A stretch of 64,000 nucleotides of DNA, from assembly GCA_015499995.1 (NCBI GenBank), contig JADNRV010000148.1, positions 1 through 64,000 of the forward strand, in the 5' to 3' direction. Positions 22,588 to 34,003 of this stretch are shown here, in pieces (the stretch's first letter is position 1; each line of letters opens with the position of its first letter). The translations under genes and the position numbers were made by a program. The notes beneath the pieces were generated by a model, which saw only the letters and a program-made list of their open reading frames with translations, did no database searches and was not told where the DNA came from. The DNA is from Flammula alnicola. Its lineage: Eukaryota > Basidiomycota > Agaricomycetes > Agaricales > Strophariaceae.

Positions 22588-23234
22588 GATATGCAAAGTA
22601 CTAGGGTGTTTACTTGCCTTCCGTCAGAGGTGAAGATCAATACTTAAAGCTTCGAGGGTCATCGTGGGAGACTCATTGCATTGCAACTGGACGGTGTGAT
22701 AGCGATGCATGAGGTTTTCATTTCCGCTCCATGAGCAGTGCTTTTGACATATGTGTTCACTGTAAAGCAAAAGCAGAGGTCACGTCGCAGCTAGCAACTC
22801 CCAATGAATGGGGCTCGTTGCGGGCAATGCGGGCAATTCGGTAGAGACGTCCTTGGGTTTCCGTTTCGGTTGGTAATGGAATGTGCCTGTCAGAAGACAG
22901 TGGTTCTGGAAGCAAGGTATTCGTGGACAGTTCCGTCGCAGTCAAAGCACAGTCATCGAGGACCAAGTTAAAACTGGCTCAGTGTGACAATGTCCTGTCT
23001 AGGCTAAGCTCTTGTCGTCGGTTCGATATAAAAAATTCCACAAACCTTAATATCCGTGAGATCGGGCATAGGAAAATCTGCGTGGCATAAGCGTGGCATG
23101 CGTGAGGTGCATGATAAGGCCTAGCGCGCAAGGATGGGGTGCGTGCATCTCCGGAGCATGTGCGTGCATGCTCTTAACGTGTACTACAGTATGCATGCAT
23201 GTTCTATGGGCATGCGTGCATAATAGGAAATGTA
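22588..23234. other. Gap with a GCATGC-rich segment
   Basis: No gene. The stretch 23085-23225 is full of GCATGC, GTGCATG and GCGTGCAT words, an alternating purine/pyrimidine composition that could form Z-DNA-like structure. It immediately precedes direct-repeat copy 2. Confidence 0.45.
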
Positions 23235-24720
23235 GTTCTACGCCTATATAAGAAACAGAACAAACACGGAGCAATGGGTAGGGAAAGTCCTCACCAGTCA
23301 TGACATCGACCAGCTCGTTCATGATGGCATGTTGCCGACAACGATAAATTTGCATTTAGGGGCCGTCGGTCATGTCTTTGGCATTTTCGGAGGTGTTGTT
23401 TACAAAATTGCGCCTGAGAAAAAAGTAGATTATGAAACGATGGCTTTATGAAAGTCATTGCAAGTCGACATACTAACCGCTGTCCCAAAGCGCGAGCCTT
23501 GGGAAGAGCACATGGGCAAGCAAGAATCCAGCAAGATTCTTGGTAGATTCGTCCGCAATTTCGTAAAACCTTCATGCCGTCTAATATCGCAAAAGGAAGT
23601 CAAGAATTCGCCACGGGTTGATGAGCCTGAATACACACCACTCTCGTTTTAGGTCCGCCAGGGCGCACAATGGTGCGTATGCATGCAAGCAGATATACAG
23701 TGCATGGAATGTGCGCAAGGACGTAGCCATTCATATGGCCGTCAACTCCAGATGGCACACGCACCAACGTCTTCGCTATCGCTGACAAACGGTGGGTCAG
23801 CACCCTCACGGAGCTTGTAAACAGCGACAAGACTGACCGTTGGAGCAGTCCAATCTGACCACTCTTGAAATGCGGGTGCTCGGGAAAGCGTCAAGGCAGT
23901 GCCGTGCAGGATCGCGTTGAGGTAAAGTGTGGCTGGTGCAGCAGCAGCAGTGCGAGCCTTCTGGTAGACTTGGGCTCCCGCTTGAAGACCACATAATGGC
24001 CCATGTCTTCTACGGCACCTGCGAGGACCTCAAGATCACGAGCCTCGACATCGTCGGAAGCCCCGCAGCAAGGGAGGCAATGAAGGAGACCGACAAGATG
24101 ACTACGGAGTTGAAACGCATCTATCCATGAAGGGAACGTTAGCCAAATGCCACCAAGAGATAAGTATCGAATCACATTTGTTGTTTAGAGTTGTTCGGAA
24201 TTCAAGCACCAGCTACATTATGCGAAGTAATGAGCAAATGTCGATCCACTGCCAGTGAATAGAGACTGTACCATGCAGCACAGGCAAAGAGTGAATGCGT
24301 CGGACAACTTGAAGGAGACGCGCTGGCACACAAGACCGTGCACAGCCGCTGATGGAATCTAATCTAATCTATATGATCTAGCCGAACGCCATCTCACTGG
24401 CACACCGTGTTCTCACACATCCTCTCTGCGTATCGATATCGTTTACCCAGCCTGAGTAAACTTTCTTTTTCAACTTTTCGGGGCTTTCCTACCACCGGCA
24501 GGGATTGCAATTTTTGAAAAGATGGGTTTGATGCCGCATACCCAATCGTCCGAGTCGTCCATTACATTCCTTCCACGCTAGATTTCTAGTCATTGTTTTC
24601 TTTACTTTCTGATCAGTAGGCTGACGCTCTTAATCCTCCTTCAAAGAATATACTCCTTGATCAGATTGCACAACCTGCCACTTTATTGTTGTAATTAAAT
24701 AATCGCACTGCCCTAGTAAT
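23235..24720. repeat. Long direct repeat, copy 2 (contains ATP3 fragment d)
   Basis: Same orientation and landmark order as the 18.60-19.78 kb block. It has extra material, including an insertion at about 23550-23625 and a longer spacer near 23930-24330. Near the right side, GTGCACAGCC followed by AATCTAATCTAATCT (24338-24370) also occurs in copy 1 (19489-19520) and, with similar spacing, at 30052-30090, marking a third relic of the family. Confidence 0.7.
23294..23545 (-). pseudogene. ATP synthase gamma (ATP3) pseudogene fragment d
   Basis: Minus strand 23294-23390 reads ENAKDMTDGP, stop, MQIYRCRQHAIMNELVDVMT, matching exon 5 of ATP3 with the same internal stop as fragment c. The exon-4 relic (LAHVLFPRLALW-like) lies at about 23470-23545. 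Dead copy carried within direct-repeat copy 2. Confidence 0.75.
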
Positions 24721-25836
24721 CGGCCATGCTATCTTTGTATCATCTACGGAAGACATCGGAGAAAGTATATCGCCGTGAAATGTAGGTATTTTAAATCGTT
24801 AGGAATAGAACGCACGTATACCTTTCATATCCTTTTCCACCTTACTCGAGAATCGTGTACCAGTTCCGGCATTTCTTATACCTTCTCATTGGCGTCGAAA
24901 TTCTGGCGCTTTCTGCCGTTAAAATATGTACACACTGTCTAAGTTTCTAAGTTATTCCTTCACATGCTGGCCAACATGACAGCGCTCACCGCTATAAATA
25001 TGAAGTGTTCTGATTATATCATGATCAGCTGTTGAAACTATGCTGCATCGGTCTGTTGCGTGGAACGTTCGAGCACTTGTGTGAGAGGCTCGGAAGAGTT
25101 CTAGGTTTGGTCAACCAGTATCGATAGGTCTAATGAGTTCTTGCTGTCAGCCACTGAGAAAATGCTATGTTTAAATTTCCGTTATCGCCCTCTATCTTGA
25201 ACTTGAAGTTCCATTCCATTCACATAGACATCATGCCATCAAGCCTAGAAGTAACGAGCGCTTAAGTTCTTATAGAGCCCACGACATCGGGTCACTCTTA
25301 ACATTAAAATAACACTGCAATACTTGATTGATATCGGCAGCCAAAAGAAAGTCGGCGAGCAAGTCCGTGGTGATTACTATGGCGTGTGTGCTCATGATCT
25401 TGATGTTTTGTTGAAGAACTTACATCTGTTTTTTTCTTTTCAGAGATTAGTTCTGCAGCAACTCTCGGGCTCTGAGAGACACAGATACTGATATTCGGGA
25501 TTGACAGACATTGGCTTTCATAATGACACCAAGCATCGAATACAACTCTCCGCACTTCGATGACCAAGAAGAAATGATACGATGGGACTTTTGCCCGCTT
25601 CATCAGTCAGCCGGATAAACGCCATGCGACGATTGGGATTGAAGCAAAAGTTTCTGTGTTTCTTATGTCCACGTGAGATAATTCAGGAACATTATTGCTG
25701 TCGAAGACTGTCTCCGCCAGCGTCTAACTATCAGCCACTGATAAAATTCTTCCGTATCTCAAAAAAGGTCAAGTAAGGAAGTGCAGCAATCATGATTGGG
25801 AAAAAATGAGACGAAGGGCAGTGCCAGTGCCTCAGT
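24721..25836. other. No recognisable gene
   Basis: AT-rich intergenic sequence. Short frames lack motifs. The last ~90 bases form the promoter of the 25925 gene. Confidence 0.4.
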
Positions 25837-25844
25837 TATAAAAG
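25837..25844 (+). promoter_or_regulatory. TATA box of the His/Cys-repeat gene
   Basis: TATAAAAG lies 81 bases upstream of the ATG at 25925, followed by a pyrimidine-rich stretch (TTGTTCTCTCAG) where transcription could start. Spacing fits a fungal core promoter. Confidence 0.55.
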
Positions 25845-25924
25845 CAAGCTTGTTCTCTCAGTAGAATTCAGCAAGAAGTTATTCTCTTCTATCGCTTCAA
25901 TCAACTCGAACTTATTAACACATT

Positions 25925-28292
25925 ATGCCGCAAAACGTCAATCCTGGTTTTCCACTGTCCGGGTATGTATCCTCGTTCGATATATGCAGCATGAAGTAAT
26001 AAGTATTGTTCGATCACCAGGTTCGACGGTAGCGGTATACGTGATCCAAGGCTGGCCAACAATCCTGGGATCAACGCCGGTCTCGCAAACACTGTTGGGG
26101 GTATTTCTACCTTCGCCGCCACTGGCCAACGCAGGTATGCGGACACTGAATTCAACCAGGTAGCCTACTTTATTTTGATTCATTGTCCTGAGCAGTGTCA
26201 TGAATGATGGAGGCATAAGAATCGGTGCCAATCTCGGTGGAGGTATAGGCAACGCACTCACAGGGTAGGCGGCTTTTTTCTGTTGGGCTCGGAACCCCTC
26301 TGATGATAACTGGAATAGTGGCATGATCAACACCGCTGGCGGAATGGTTAACCAATCCTCGAGCTTCTCTCAGAGCATCGAAAGGTAAGCAAACGATGAA
26401 GCGAGTTCAAAGTCACTCGGAACCACTCTGATGATAACTTACTTTATTTTGATTCATTGTCCTGAGCAGTGTCACGAATGGAGGCTCAGGACTCAGTGCC
26501 AAATTCGGTGGAGGTATGAGCGACGCACTCACAGGGTAGGCATCGTTGTTCTGTCGGGCTCGGAACCGCCTGATGATAACTGGAATAGTGGCAGCCGTAT
26601 GATCAGCACCGCTGGGGGAATGGTTAACCAATCCTCGAGCTTCACTCAGAGCATCGAGAGGTAAGCGAACGGTGATGCGAATTCAAAGTCAAAATATCTT
26701 ATTTCAACCCTAGTAGCACCCAGTCATTTGGATATGCCCTAGGCCAGATCCCATGGATGAAATTCAGGGTCATAGCAGAACCAGACATGAACCTCTTCAT
26801 GACCGACGAGCGTCTCCAAGCCTTTATCCAGTCTATCACCCAGACCACAGTGAGCAGTGTTAGCCAGGAAATTGCGACAGAGTTCAAGGCCAAGCTCGAG
26901 GAGCTCATCTCGAGCATCGACCAGACTGTAGCATCGCGCATGTCGACCGTCACGGCGAGCGTAATTTCGCAAATTACTTCCATTACCAATACGGGAGGTT
27001 TTATGACCGAACCCCTGCCTCTTGCAAACAATGCCGGATTTGGCTTGTCAGGTTTCACTGGGGTCAATGCCGGTGCTGTCGGTGCTGGCTTTGGACCCGG
27101 TGTCATTGATACCAACAGTCATGGTCACAACAACGACAGCGGCGGAAAGCGGCACAAGAAACACAAGCCCGAGTGCCCCAACAAGGACGATAAACGTCAC
27201 TGTGACTGCCCCGATGATCGCGCCGACGACGACGACAACGGTGGAAAGCGGCACAAGAAACACAAGCCCGATTGTCCCAACAAGGACGATAAATATCACT
27301 GTGATTGCCCCGACGATGACGACGACAACGGCGGAAAGCGACACAAGAAACACAAGCCTGATTGTCCCAACAAGGATGATAAACGTCACTGTGATTGCCC
27401 CGACGATAACGACGACAACGGTGGAAAGCGGCACAAGAAACACATGCCCGATTGTCCCAACAAGGACGACAAACATCACTGCGACTGCCCCGACGGCAGC
27501 TGCCCTCCTCTATTCCCAGATCAGCCACCGGCTACCGCGAGCCCTCCTGACCTCACCAAAGGGTTTTGGATCTGGACCAAAGAAGTTGTGGCCGGAGGTG
27601 GGGTCGTTCCCGGGTGTGCACGCCCCTTCCGCAAGGTTGTCCCCGGCGTGGACTGCCCCGTCAATCGCTTAACGATCGACATCACCTGCGACAATATGTA
27701 CACTCTCTACGTCAACGGCAAGCTAGTCGGTTCCGGAATTGAATTCACGACCCCGCAGCGATACACAGTCAAGTTTGAGGACACCAACAAGGTCGTCGTC
27801 GCAGTGTATGCCGTACAGGATCCTGTGTCACTTGCCCAGGTTGGATTGATTTGCTCCGGGGTGGTGTGGAACAGCCAGGAGAAGAGTCCCAAGGAAACAC
27901 CCTTCATCACCGACGGAACTTGGAAGACCTTCGAGGGTGACAATTTCGACAGGAACTTTATCAAGGAAGACTTCAATGATCACAGTTGGACGGACGCGGT
28001 TGTGGAGGGACCTTATCTGACGCCTCCATGGGCGGGCAAAGTCGGTCCGCCAACTGAGACTGACCAAAACCCCGGATTGAAGAATATCAGGCCCGGGGCT
28101 ATTCCTAAGGTTCCTGACGCGCCTGATGCAAAACCCGCTGATGTGATCACCAGCAACGCTGCCAAACCAGCGTCCGCCAATAACGCCGCCAAACCGGCAT
28201 CAGTCCAAAACGCCGCCAAACCAACATTAATCCAAAACATCGCCAAACCAGCCTCAGCCCAAAGTTTCAAATCTGCGCCAGGTTTTAGGTAA
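25925..28292 (+). CDS. Protein with four Lys/His/Cys/Asp-rich tandem repeats and a galactose-binding-like domain
   Basis: Seven exons (25925-25962, 26021-26134, 26196-26264, 26319-26384, 26470-26535, 26589-26660, 26714-28292) give 667 residues. Residues 1-150 are Gly/Asn/Ser-rich with a duplicated pair of segments (GGMVNQSSSF-QSIE twice). A helical stretch at ~156-235 (AFIQSITQTTVSSVSQEIAT) could be coiled coil. At ~284-402 lie four copies of a 25-33-residue unit: GGKRHKKHKPDCPNKDDKRH followed by CDCPD and a poly-Asp spacer. After PPDLTKGFWIWTKEV a domain of ~150 residues (LTIDITCDNMYTLYVNGKLV) resembles the galactose-binding/CBM-like fold common in basidiomycete proteins. The tail repeats AAKPAS. 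No signal peptide is evident. Metal binding by the HxxH and HCDC groups and carbohydrate binding are inferences. Confidence 0.8.
26161..26665 (+). repeat. Tandem duplication of an intron-exon-intron-exon block
   Basis: Exons 3-4 with their introns (about 26161-26400) are repeated as exons 5-6 (about 26438-26665). Even intron sequence is shared: ACTTTATTTTGATTCATTGT then CCTGAGCAGTGTCA at 26166 and 26440, and GATGATAACTGGAATAGTGGC at 26300 and 26571. Each unit encodes a Gly-rich segment ending NALTG or DALTG, then the GGMVNQSSSF segment. The unit keeps phase, so copies can be added without breaking the frame. Confidence 0.8.
27141..27497 (+). repeat. Four in-frame coding repeats (99/90/90/~78 nt)
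   Basis: Units start at 27141, 27240, 27330 and 27420. Nucleotide identity between units is very high, including at third codon positions, which suggests recent or ongoing expansion or homogenisation. Each encodes a basic His/Lys block, C-P-N-K-D-D-K, an H-C-D-C group and an acidic spacer. Confidence 0.9.
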
Positions 28293-30382
28293 AGGTTCGA
28301 AAGTGAAAACGACAGGCCTATGATCTGCTTACGGCAAGTCCTGCGGATAATTTGCTTCTACCCAAGAAAAATAAGCTCCTAGATTTCTCTATACGTGTGT
28401 CAGAAATCGTTCGTGATTTGTACATATGGACAATTTTGATATAAATACCTTTGACTTCAAAATTGCGAGGGACGAGGAGCCTCACTCGATGCAAATGGCA
28501 ATCTGGATGAAGCAAAATCAAGTCAACGAAACGGACGAGACTCTGAATGAATAAAAAGGAAGAGTGAAAGGAATACTTAGCCACGCACAAGGAAAAGAAA
28601 AGAGGGGTGTAACGACATGCTTAGGCCCAATGAAATCTTCTTCAAGGAAAATGAACGGAATAAATTTGAATGACACTGAATGCCAACCGCCAAGGGAGAA
28701 AACTGAACACTAGTAGAAACATAAACCGAAGAATGCACGCACAGAAGAGATCGTGATGCCACAATTCATCTTGGCCTAATCATCCATCCATACGCTGCGC
28801 CGCAACTCCTTGCGAACAATGACACATGACCTGGAGAAAAATATCAGCGCTCTCGCGAGCCGATACTAGAAAAGTAATAGAAAAGATACTGGGATCCATG
28901 AGCAAAAATTTGCTCTCGAGTAATATTGGGCAACCTGAAAGTGTCAACTTGAGCGAAGACTTTCTGAGGCCCAACGTACTCAAGGAGAGCAGTCCTAACG
29001 GAGACCCTCTGTTGCGAGGATATCCGTCAGATTCCCGTGAAGATTAGGAAAAGGCCACCAGAGGCCACCAGCGCGTCAATGGTTAAACAAGAATGGATGG
29101 CAGATGTTAAATGAAGAAAAGGTGAGATAAAGCAGCCCTATCTGACCGCTCTCCGAGTCGGGGCGCGAGTGCTCGGGAACGCGTCAAGGCAGCGCTGTGG
29201 GGTATGTATGGCGTCGCCGCGTCGATGGTAGGTAGTCTCCCTAAGCTGACCTAATAATACTGATGATAGTCGATCAGTAGATGGTAGGCAAAGGTTGGTT
29301 CAAGGGACTACAGCCGGAAGATGCCGTGAATACCACTCCCCAAGCCTCATACCCATCAGCGTCCAAATTAGGACGAGGTCCGGTGCAGGTGTCACCTAAC
29401 TAGGACAGTGCTGCTCGCGTACATATTGGCAATTGAGAATACGATGTTTGAGTAATACTATTGTCCTACCACCTCATTATTTGAAACGGTATCGGACTAT
29501 ATTTTGCAACAGCAAATGGGAAGGAATGAAGATGGGTATACCTCAGGAAAAGACTGAACAGTGGAGAGAATTCTACCAAGTTCTTGATAGCGATGATATC
29601 CAGGCCATACAACAGGCCATTGATGAAGATGAGGACAATGGTTTTGATGGTGGTGGTGAGGAAGAGGTTGAAGAGGCGAACAATCCTCGGTGTTCATGCA
29701 AAAGAGCCATCTCAATGGATTTGATGTCGACGGTCGTCGTCAAGACTGTTGAAGCTTTGAAGAGCCACATCACCCAGAAAGAAGCACCAGGCTTCAAGTT
29801 AGATCGTCAATAGCTTCTTCCCGATGTGTATATTACCATGTACTACTGACTATTATACGCGAGTTATGCATGATAATTTGACGATAATGCGTTATGATGT
29901 CTCGATTGGGAGCTCCTGCCTAATCTGTTCGACCCTTAGCTCCTCCTAATTTGGACGCTGATGGGTATGAGGCGGGGGGAGTTGGTGTTTCGGAATCTTC
30001 CGGCTGTAGTCCCTTTGGGTTGGTTGTTCCGTATCGAGCCGCGCGGCATACACATGCACAGCCACGGCCTAACGCTGAATCTAATCTAATCTGCGCGACG
30101 CCAGATCCATGACTACAGTGGGAGTACAAGAGGCCTCGGCTAATGGAGAAGCACGATTTGATTTGAGGTCCATGCGTGAGTGTACTATGTAACACAGTGG
30201 AGAAATAAGGTCGTTGGATGATGCAGGCAAATGATACCAAGTTCTAGATAAAAATACAAGTCGAGACTCGAGAGATTAAGCAAGTACTACGCAGCACGAA
30301 ATATAGTTCCGGAAAGAGGGACAGAGAGCCGACTGTACGAATGCGACGAAGGGGGTAGACACAAACACCGAACAGACGCCCC
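28293..30382. other. Gene-poor gap with relics of the direct-repeat family
   Basis: At 29138-29190 a TGACCGCTCT...GCTCGGGAACGCGTCAAGGCAG block matches 19375-19420 and 23855-23900, and at 30052-30090 a TGCACAGCCAC...AATCTAATCTAATCTG block matches 19489 and 24338. A plus frame at 29529-29813 (start MKMGIPQEKTEQWREFYQVL, then Asp/Glu-rich) could be a gene fragment but shows no domain. Nothing else is supportable. Confidence 0.4.
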
Positions 30383-31577
30383 TTACTCGCTTTTGACCCT
30401 TTCATACGCGCCTCTGTTGTCCTTGTCCTTACCCACTGACGCACTCGCCGAACCCCAACCGCCGAACCAGCTCGTAGTCTTACCGCCCTGCACGCTTTCC
30501 CTAGCAACAAACCCGCCCACGAAGTCTTCATCCACATCATAGCCCTCCACCTCCCCCCCTTTAATCTCCTCAAACTTTCCAGACATCGTACGCTCCCTGA
30601 TTACGGACACAGAGGAATCCGAAGACGAGGGCGTCAAGGAAGACGGACTCGCACGAGCCGGGTTATTTGCAGGAGGGATGGGTATCGGCATAGGGATAGA
30701 CGACGTGGAGGCGAGGGCGGCGAGTTCAGCTTCGAGCTGACGGCGTCTTTCCCCCGGGTCAAGCGCAAGATTGGTGTTTGAGTTATTTGAGCGACCCGTA
30801 GCGACGCCAGGCGTGCCCGAAGGCAAGGTCGCCGCCGCAGTCTGCTTCAGCAGCGCAGTCCCACCTGCGATAATCCCCGGCCCGTACGAGGTCCACAGCG
30901 AGGACAACAGCTGCGTGGGCCCTGCGGCGGGGTTGGCCATCGTAGGCGGAGTCTGGCCTTGGGGGCCGACTCCAGCACCGGTCCCTCCGACACCCGCGAA
31001 TGCGCCCTCCCCTCCTGGGGCCAGGGCACCGATCAAAGCCGCCCAGAGCGCTCTGGCTTTCTCCTGGAGGAAGCGGTACACTCGCCCACGAACTTCCGCG
31101 ATGGCCATGTCGATTTGGTGCTCGTGGGTAGCGAAGAATGGCCGCAGGTGCACCGTATATATATATGTGGCCCCTTGTGTCTGTGGAAGGGCGAGATAGA
31201 GAAGGAAAATGGCTTTGAAAGTCGTGTACAGCGGTATCCTACGTGGAAACTCAGCTCTTTCTTTCCGACAACCAGAAGTAGTTGAGATGGACGCACCAGG
31301 ATACGAGCCATTCCGCTAAGTATTCCACCCCGACGATGCAACCCAGTACGGACCAATACATGAGCCACCGTTCCAACTCTGCCTCCGACGCAGGTCGTTG
31401 GCTAAGAGTCTTGTATGATGCATAGCCAGGATACAAGAAAGCAGCCAACGCACTGTCGAATATTGGAGTGTCGCCGAGGTGAAAGAAAGTTCAAATTGTG
31501 CTGCTGGTCGGGATCAAAATCTTGAACGGAGAGGTTTGGGCCCACCTGACTATGCGCGACGTGAAAGAGAACAACAT
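30383..31577 (-). CDS. TB2/DP1/HVA22 (REEP-type) membrane-shaping protein
   Basis: Three exons (31577-31546, 31452-31297, 31238-30383) give 347 residues starting MLFSFTSRIVSALAAFLYPG. The family core spans ~10-110: YPGYASYKTL, ELERWLMYWSVLG, a hydrophobic hairpin (CIVGVEYLAEWLVSW, TTFKAIFLLYLALPQ), TQGATYIY, then LRPFFATHEHQID and an amphipathic helix. HVA22/REEP proteins insert hairpins in the ER membrane and curve it. The long tail (Gly/Pro/Ser-rich, ending near GGKTTSWFGGW) is longer than in Yop1/REEP5 and more like REEP1-4. Two decayed copies lie at 52.65-54.36 kb and 57.58-58.23 kb; they keep the first exon and its splice donor, which supports this start. Confidence 0.85.
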
Positions 31578-32073
31578 TTGATGGATTGAATCTCTCAAGA
31601 CTATTCAAAGTGGACTCCCAGAAATTTCCTTTGAGATTTGGCAAGTACCGCGGCTGATGTCTTTCAACTTGAATCGATGTACAGATCAAGTGGATTTGAA
31701 GTTAGTGCTCGTGGTTTAACCGTAACCCGAGAACTTGGGGCTTGAAGATCGATAGAAGAGAGATAAAAATGAAAGAAGAGTAGGGTCGGTACGTATGAGA
31801 GAAGTGTTCTGGTTGAGATATTTGTAAGAAGAGAACCGAGTCCGCGTGTTCCAGTTAAAGACATGCTCGGGTACGTTACGTAACTACGGTGCTGCGCCAG
31901 TGACTACTTTCTCTCAGGCTTCAAGTTGACTTTCTTTCTCTTTCTCTTGCTTTCAACTTGCATCCAACTTGTATCAGTCTTAACTTGATCTTCTGTTCAA
32001 ATCAGTCAACCCAATTCGTTGTCTTTAGTCAAGTTCGGAGACTGGTTGAGAGACAACGATACAACGGCAACAA
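31578..32073. other. Shared upstream region of the HVA22 gene and an F-box pseudogene
   Basis: The HVA22 upstream sequence (about 31578-31790, minus strand) is conserved in both pseudogene copies (a CCTACCGATCTTCAAGCCCC-type block, 52680-52735 and 57640-57680). CT-rich and CAACTT-rich sequence at 31910-31990 precedes the F-box relic. Confidence 0.5.
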
Positions 32074-33030
32074 TTGAAAACCCGTCTCGACCAACTTTTG
32101 AAGAACAATGATCCACCGTCGGAGGGGATGATCCATGAAGTTCCGGAATTACTAGCAGGACCGTCGAAAGAGCTCTCGGAGACTGAAGCAGAAATCCAAC
32201 ATCTCGAGACACAGCTCGAAGCACTCGAGAAGAAGCGTTGTCGCCTCCGGAAATCTATAGATGAATATGCCCCGATATTGTCACCTGCTCGCTCTCTTCC
32301 ACCCGACGTACTGCACGAAGTAAGTATTCTACCACTGTCTCCCGACCCACCGCAACCCAATACGCCTCGGAGGCCCCAATTCTGCTCACCCATGTATACG
32401 GCAGCTGGAAATGCATCGCGCTCGTTTCTCCTGGTATTTGGGCGAAATTATACATCCCAATCCAGGGGAACTTTCCGCCAATAAAACTTCTGGACTGGTT
32501 TTCGGGAAAATCTTTAATTTTCTGGTAATGGAGTTCACGCAGAACATACGGACCCGCTGCGAAGCGGTAAAACAATGGCTATCCCGCTCTGGATCCTGCC
32601 CTTTATCTCTATCGATCTCGTATTCCTGTTCTGGACATCGAGTTATCAACCGGGAAGGGCCACCTTATGCCAAAGATCTCCCAGATGAATGATTTCAGAT
32701 AGTCCTGTCGTTCTGCGATCGTTGGAGCGTTGAAATACTTGGAAGGCCCAATTTTTTTGGACAAAACCCAGTGGCGGTTTATGGACAACCGACCACCCAA
32801 TCAAATTATTGAGGGCTCCGAAACTCAAGGAACTTTCTTTGAACGCTCCCAGGTTCACGCCGGATATTCCAAACCGCCTCATTACTCCCCTTTCATCCTG
32901 GAATCGGCGTCTCGATCTCTACATCGAGTCATCGGAGGTTATTGGCAGAGCTTGTCTTCCTGCTCAACCAATGTCCAAATCTCATTTCTTTCACACTCAG
33001 GTATTCGCGTATCATTTTGAGTTGCCTATC
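32074..33030 (+). pseudogene. F-box protein pseudogene, paralog of the 16.3-18.1 kb gene
   Basis: Plus-strand pieces align in order with the intact F-box protein: RLDQLLKNNDPPSEG, AEIQHLETQLEALEKKR, SIDEYAPILSPARSLPPDVL (F-box start), then in other frames WLSRSGSCPLSLSISYSCSG and PPYAKDLPDE followed by a stop, and further scattered matches to about 33030. There is no ATG at the equivalent start (TTG at 32074), and several frameshifts and stops occur. Confidence 0.85.
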
Positions 33031-33700
33031 AGCGTCTTTAACGGGTAGGAGATCTAGCGAAATCTTATCATCAGAAAGGTATGAAATACAGTAGGCGGCA
33101 GAATTATATACGCACAGCGTTGATGACAAAATTGCAACCATCATCTGCGGGAAAGTGTGAATATGACGATAATACATGTGGCCCAATTTAATGTTGGATG
33201 CAAGATATAAGATCCGGCAATGAGGCACTGTACAGGGGAACTCACGAAGTCCTAAATCAGGTAGAGGAGCTCATGCAGGCGAATTTTGATGCCCAGAATT
33301 TGCTGAAGGGAAGATGTCAGAACTCAGCGACAATAAGGTCTCGAAAACAAGGACGAACCACCGAGAGCACATTCCCTAAATAAGAAAGCGCAATGAAGCT
33401 ATTCAGCACTCTCTCGGTTCTTGTTCTTCACACGTTCTTGAACAAGAGCGCAGCGACTCGACACAGATCTGGCGCTTGTGTTGTCGTTCCTTCAGTGGCA
33501 TGGACAAGGATCCATAGTCTTCAATCGTCTGACTCCCAGCAGTGGTTGATCGTGACATTCGGGATCCACAGGAAGAGATTCAGACCTCGAGGATGAGCTC
33601 AAGGGGATTCGAATGAAGGCAGACTCGTTGATTGTTCGCTCCCAATGACGCTGTACATTTGAGGATAGTCGTAGCAATGTTCCATTGGACTTCTACGCCG
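33031..33700. other. Gap without a gene
   Basis: No recognisable coding sequence between the F-box relic and the inverted-repeat element. Confidence 0.35.
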
Positions 33701-34003
33701 GCGGTGTGATTTTAGTCGTTCCATGAAGAATTTGGCTCACCTCAAAAATAAATTGACGTCAAACACCAGGAAACTCGAAGTAACGCTTATTTCGATGCAT
33801 CCATCCAAGAATAGTACTGCTCTAACCGTTTGCCAAATATTTAGCATGCGAAAATTTGGGCAGATTGAATATACAGAGGCTTTGACCCTTGTTGAAGGAG
33901 GTCCCCCACTTTTCTCTTGGGCTTGTAGGTAGCCGACGTCTTTGACGTCAATTTATTTTTGAGGTGGGCCAAAGTCTTCATGGAACGACTAAAATCACAC
34001 CGC
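33701..34003. mobile_element. MITE-like element with ~62-bp terminal inverted repeats
   Basis: The left arm 33701-33763 (begins GCGGTGTGATTTTAGTCGTT, ends ATTGACGTCAAA) is repeated as its reverse complement at 33941-34003 with only a few mismatches. The ~177-bp interior has no coding capacity, as expected for a non-autonomous DNA transposon. I could not see a clear target-site duplication. No transposase with matching ends is in the window. Confidence 0.75.

Noticed and set aside
27048..27528. Minus-strand frames rich in Val/Ile and Cys/Arg opposite the tandem repeats
   Set aside because: Periodic mirror of the coding repeats on the plus strand, no independent support.
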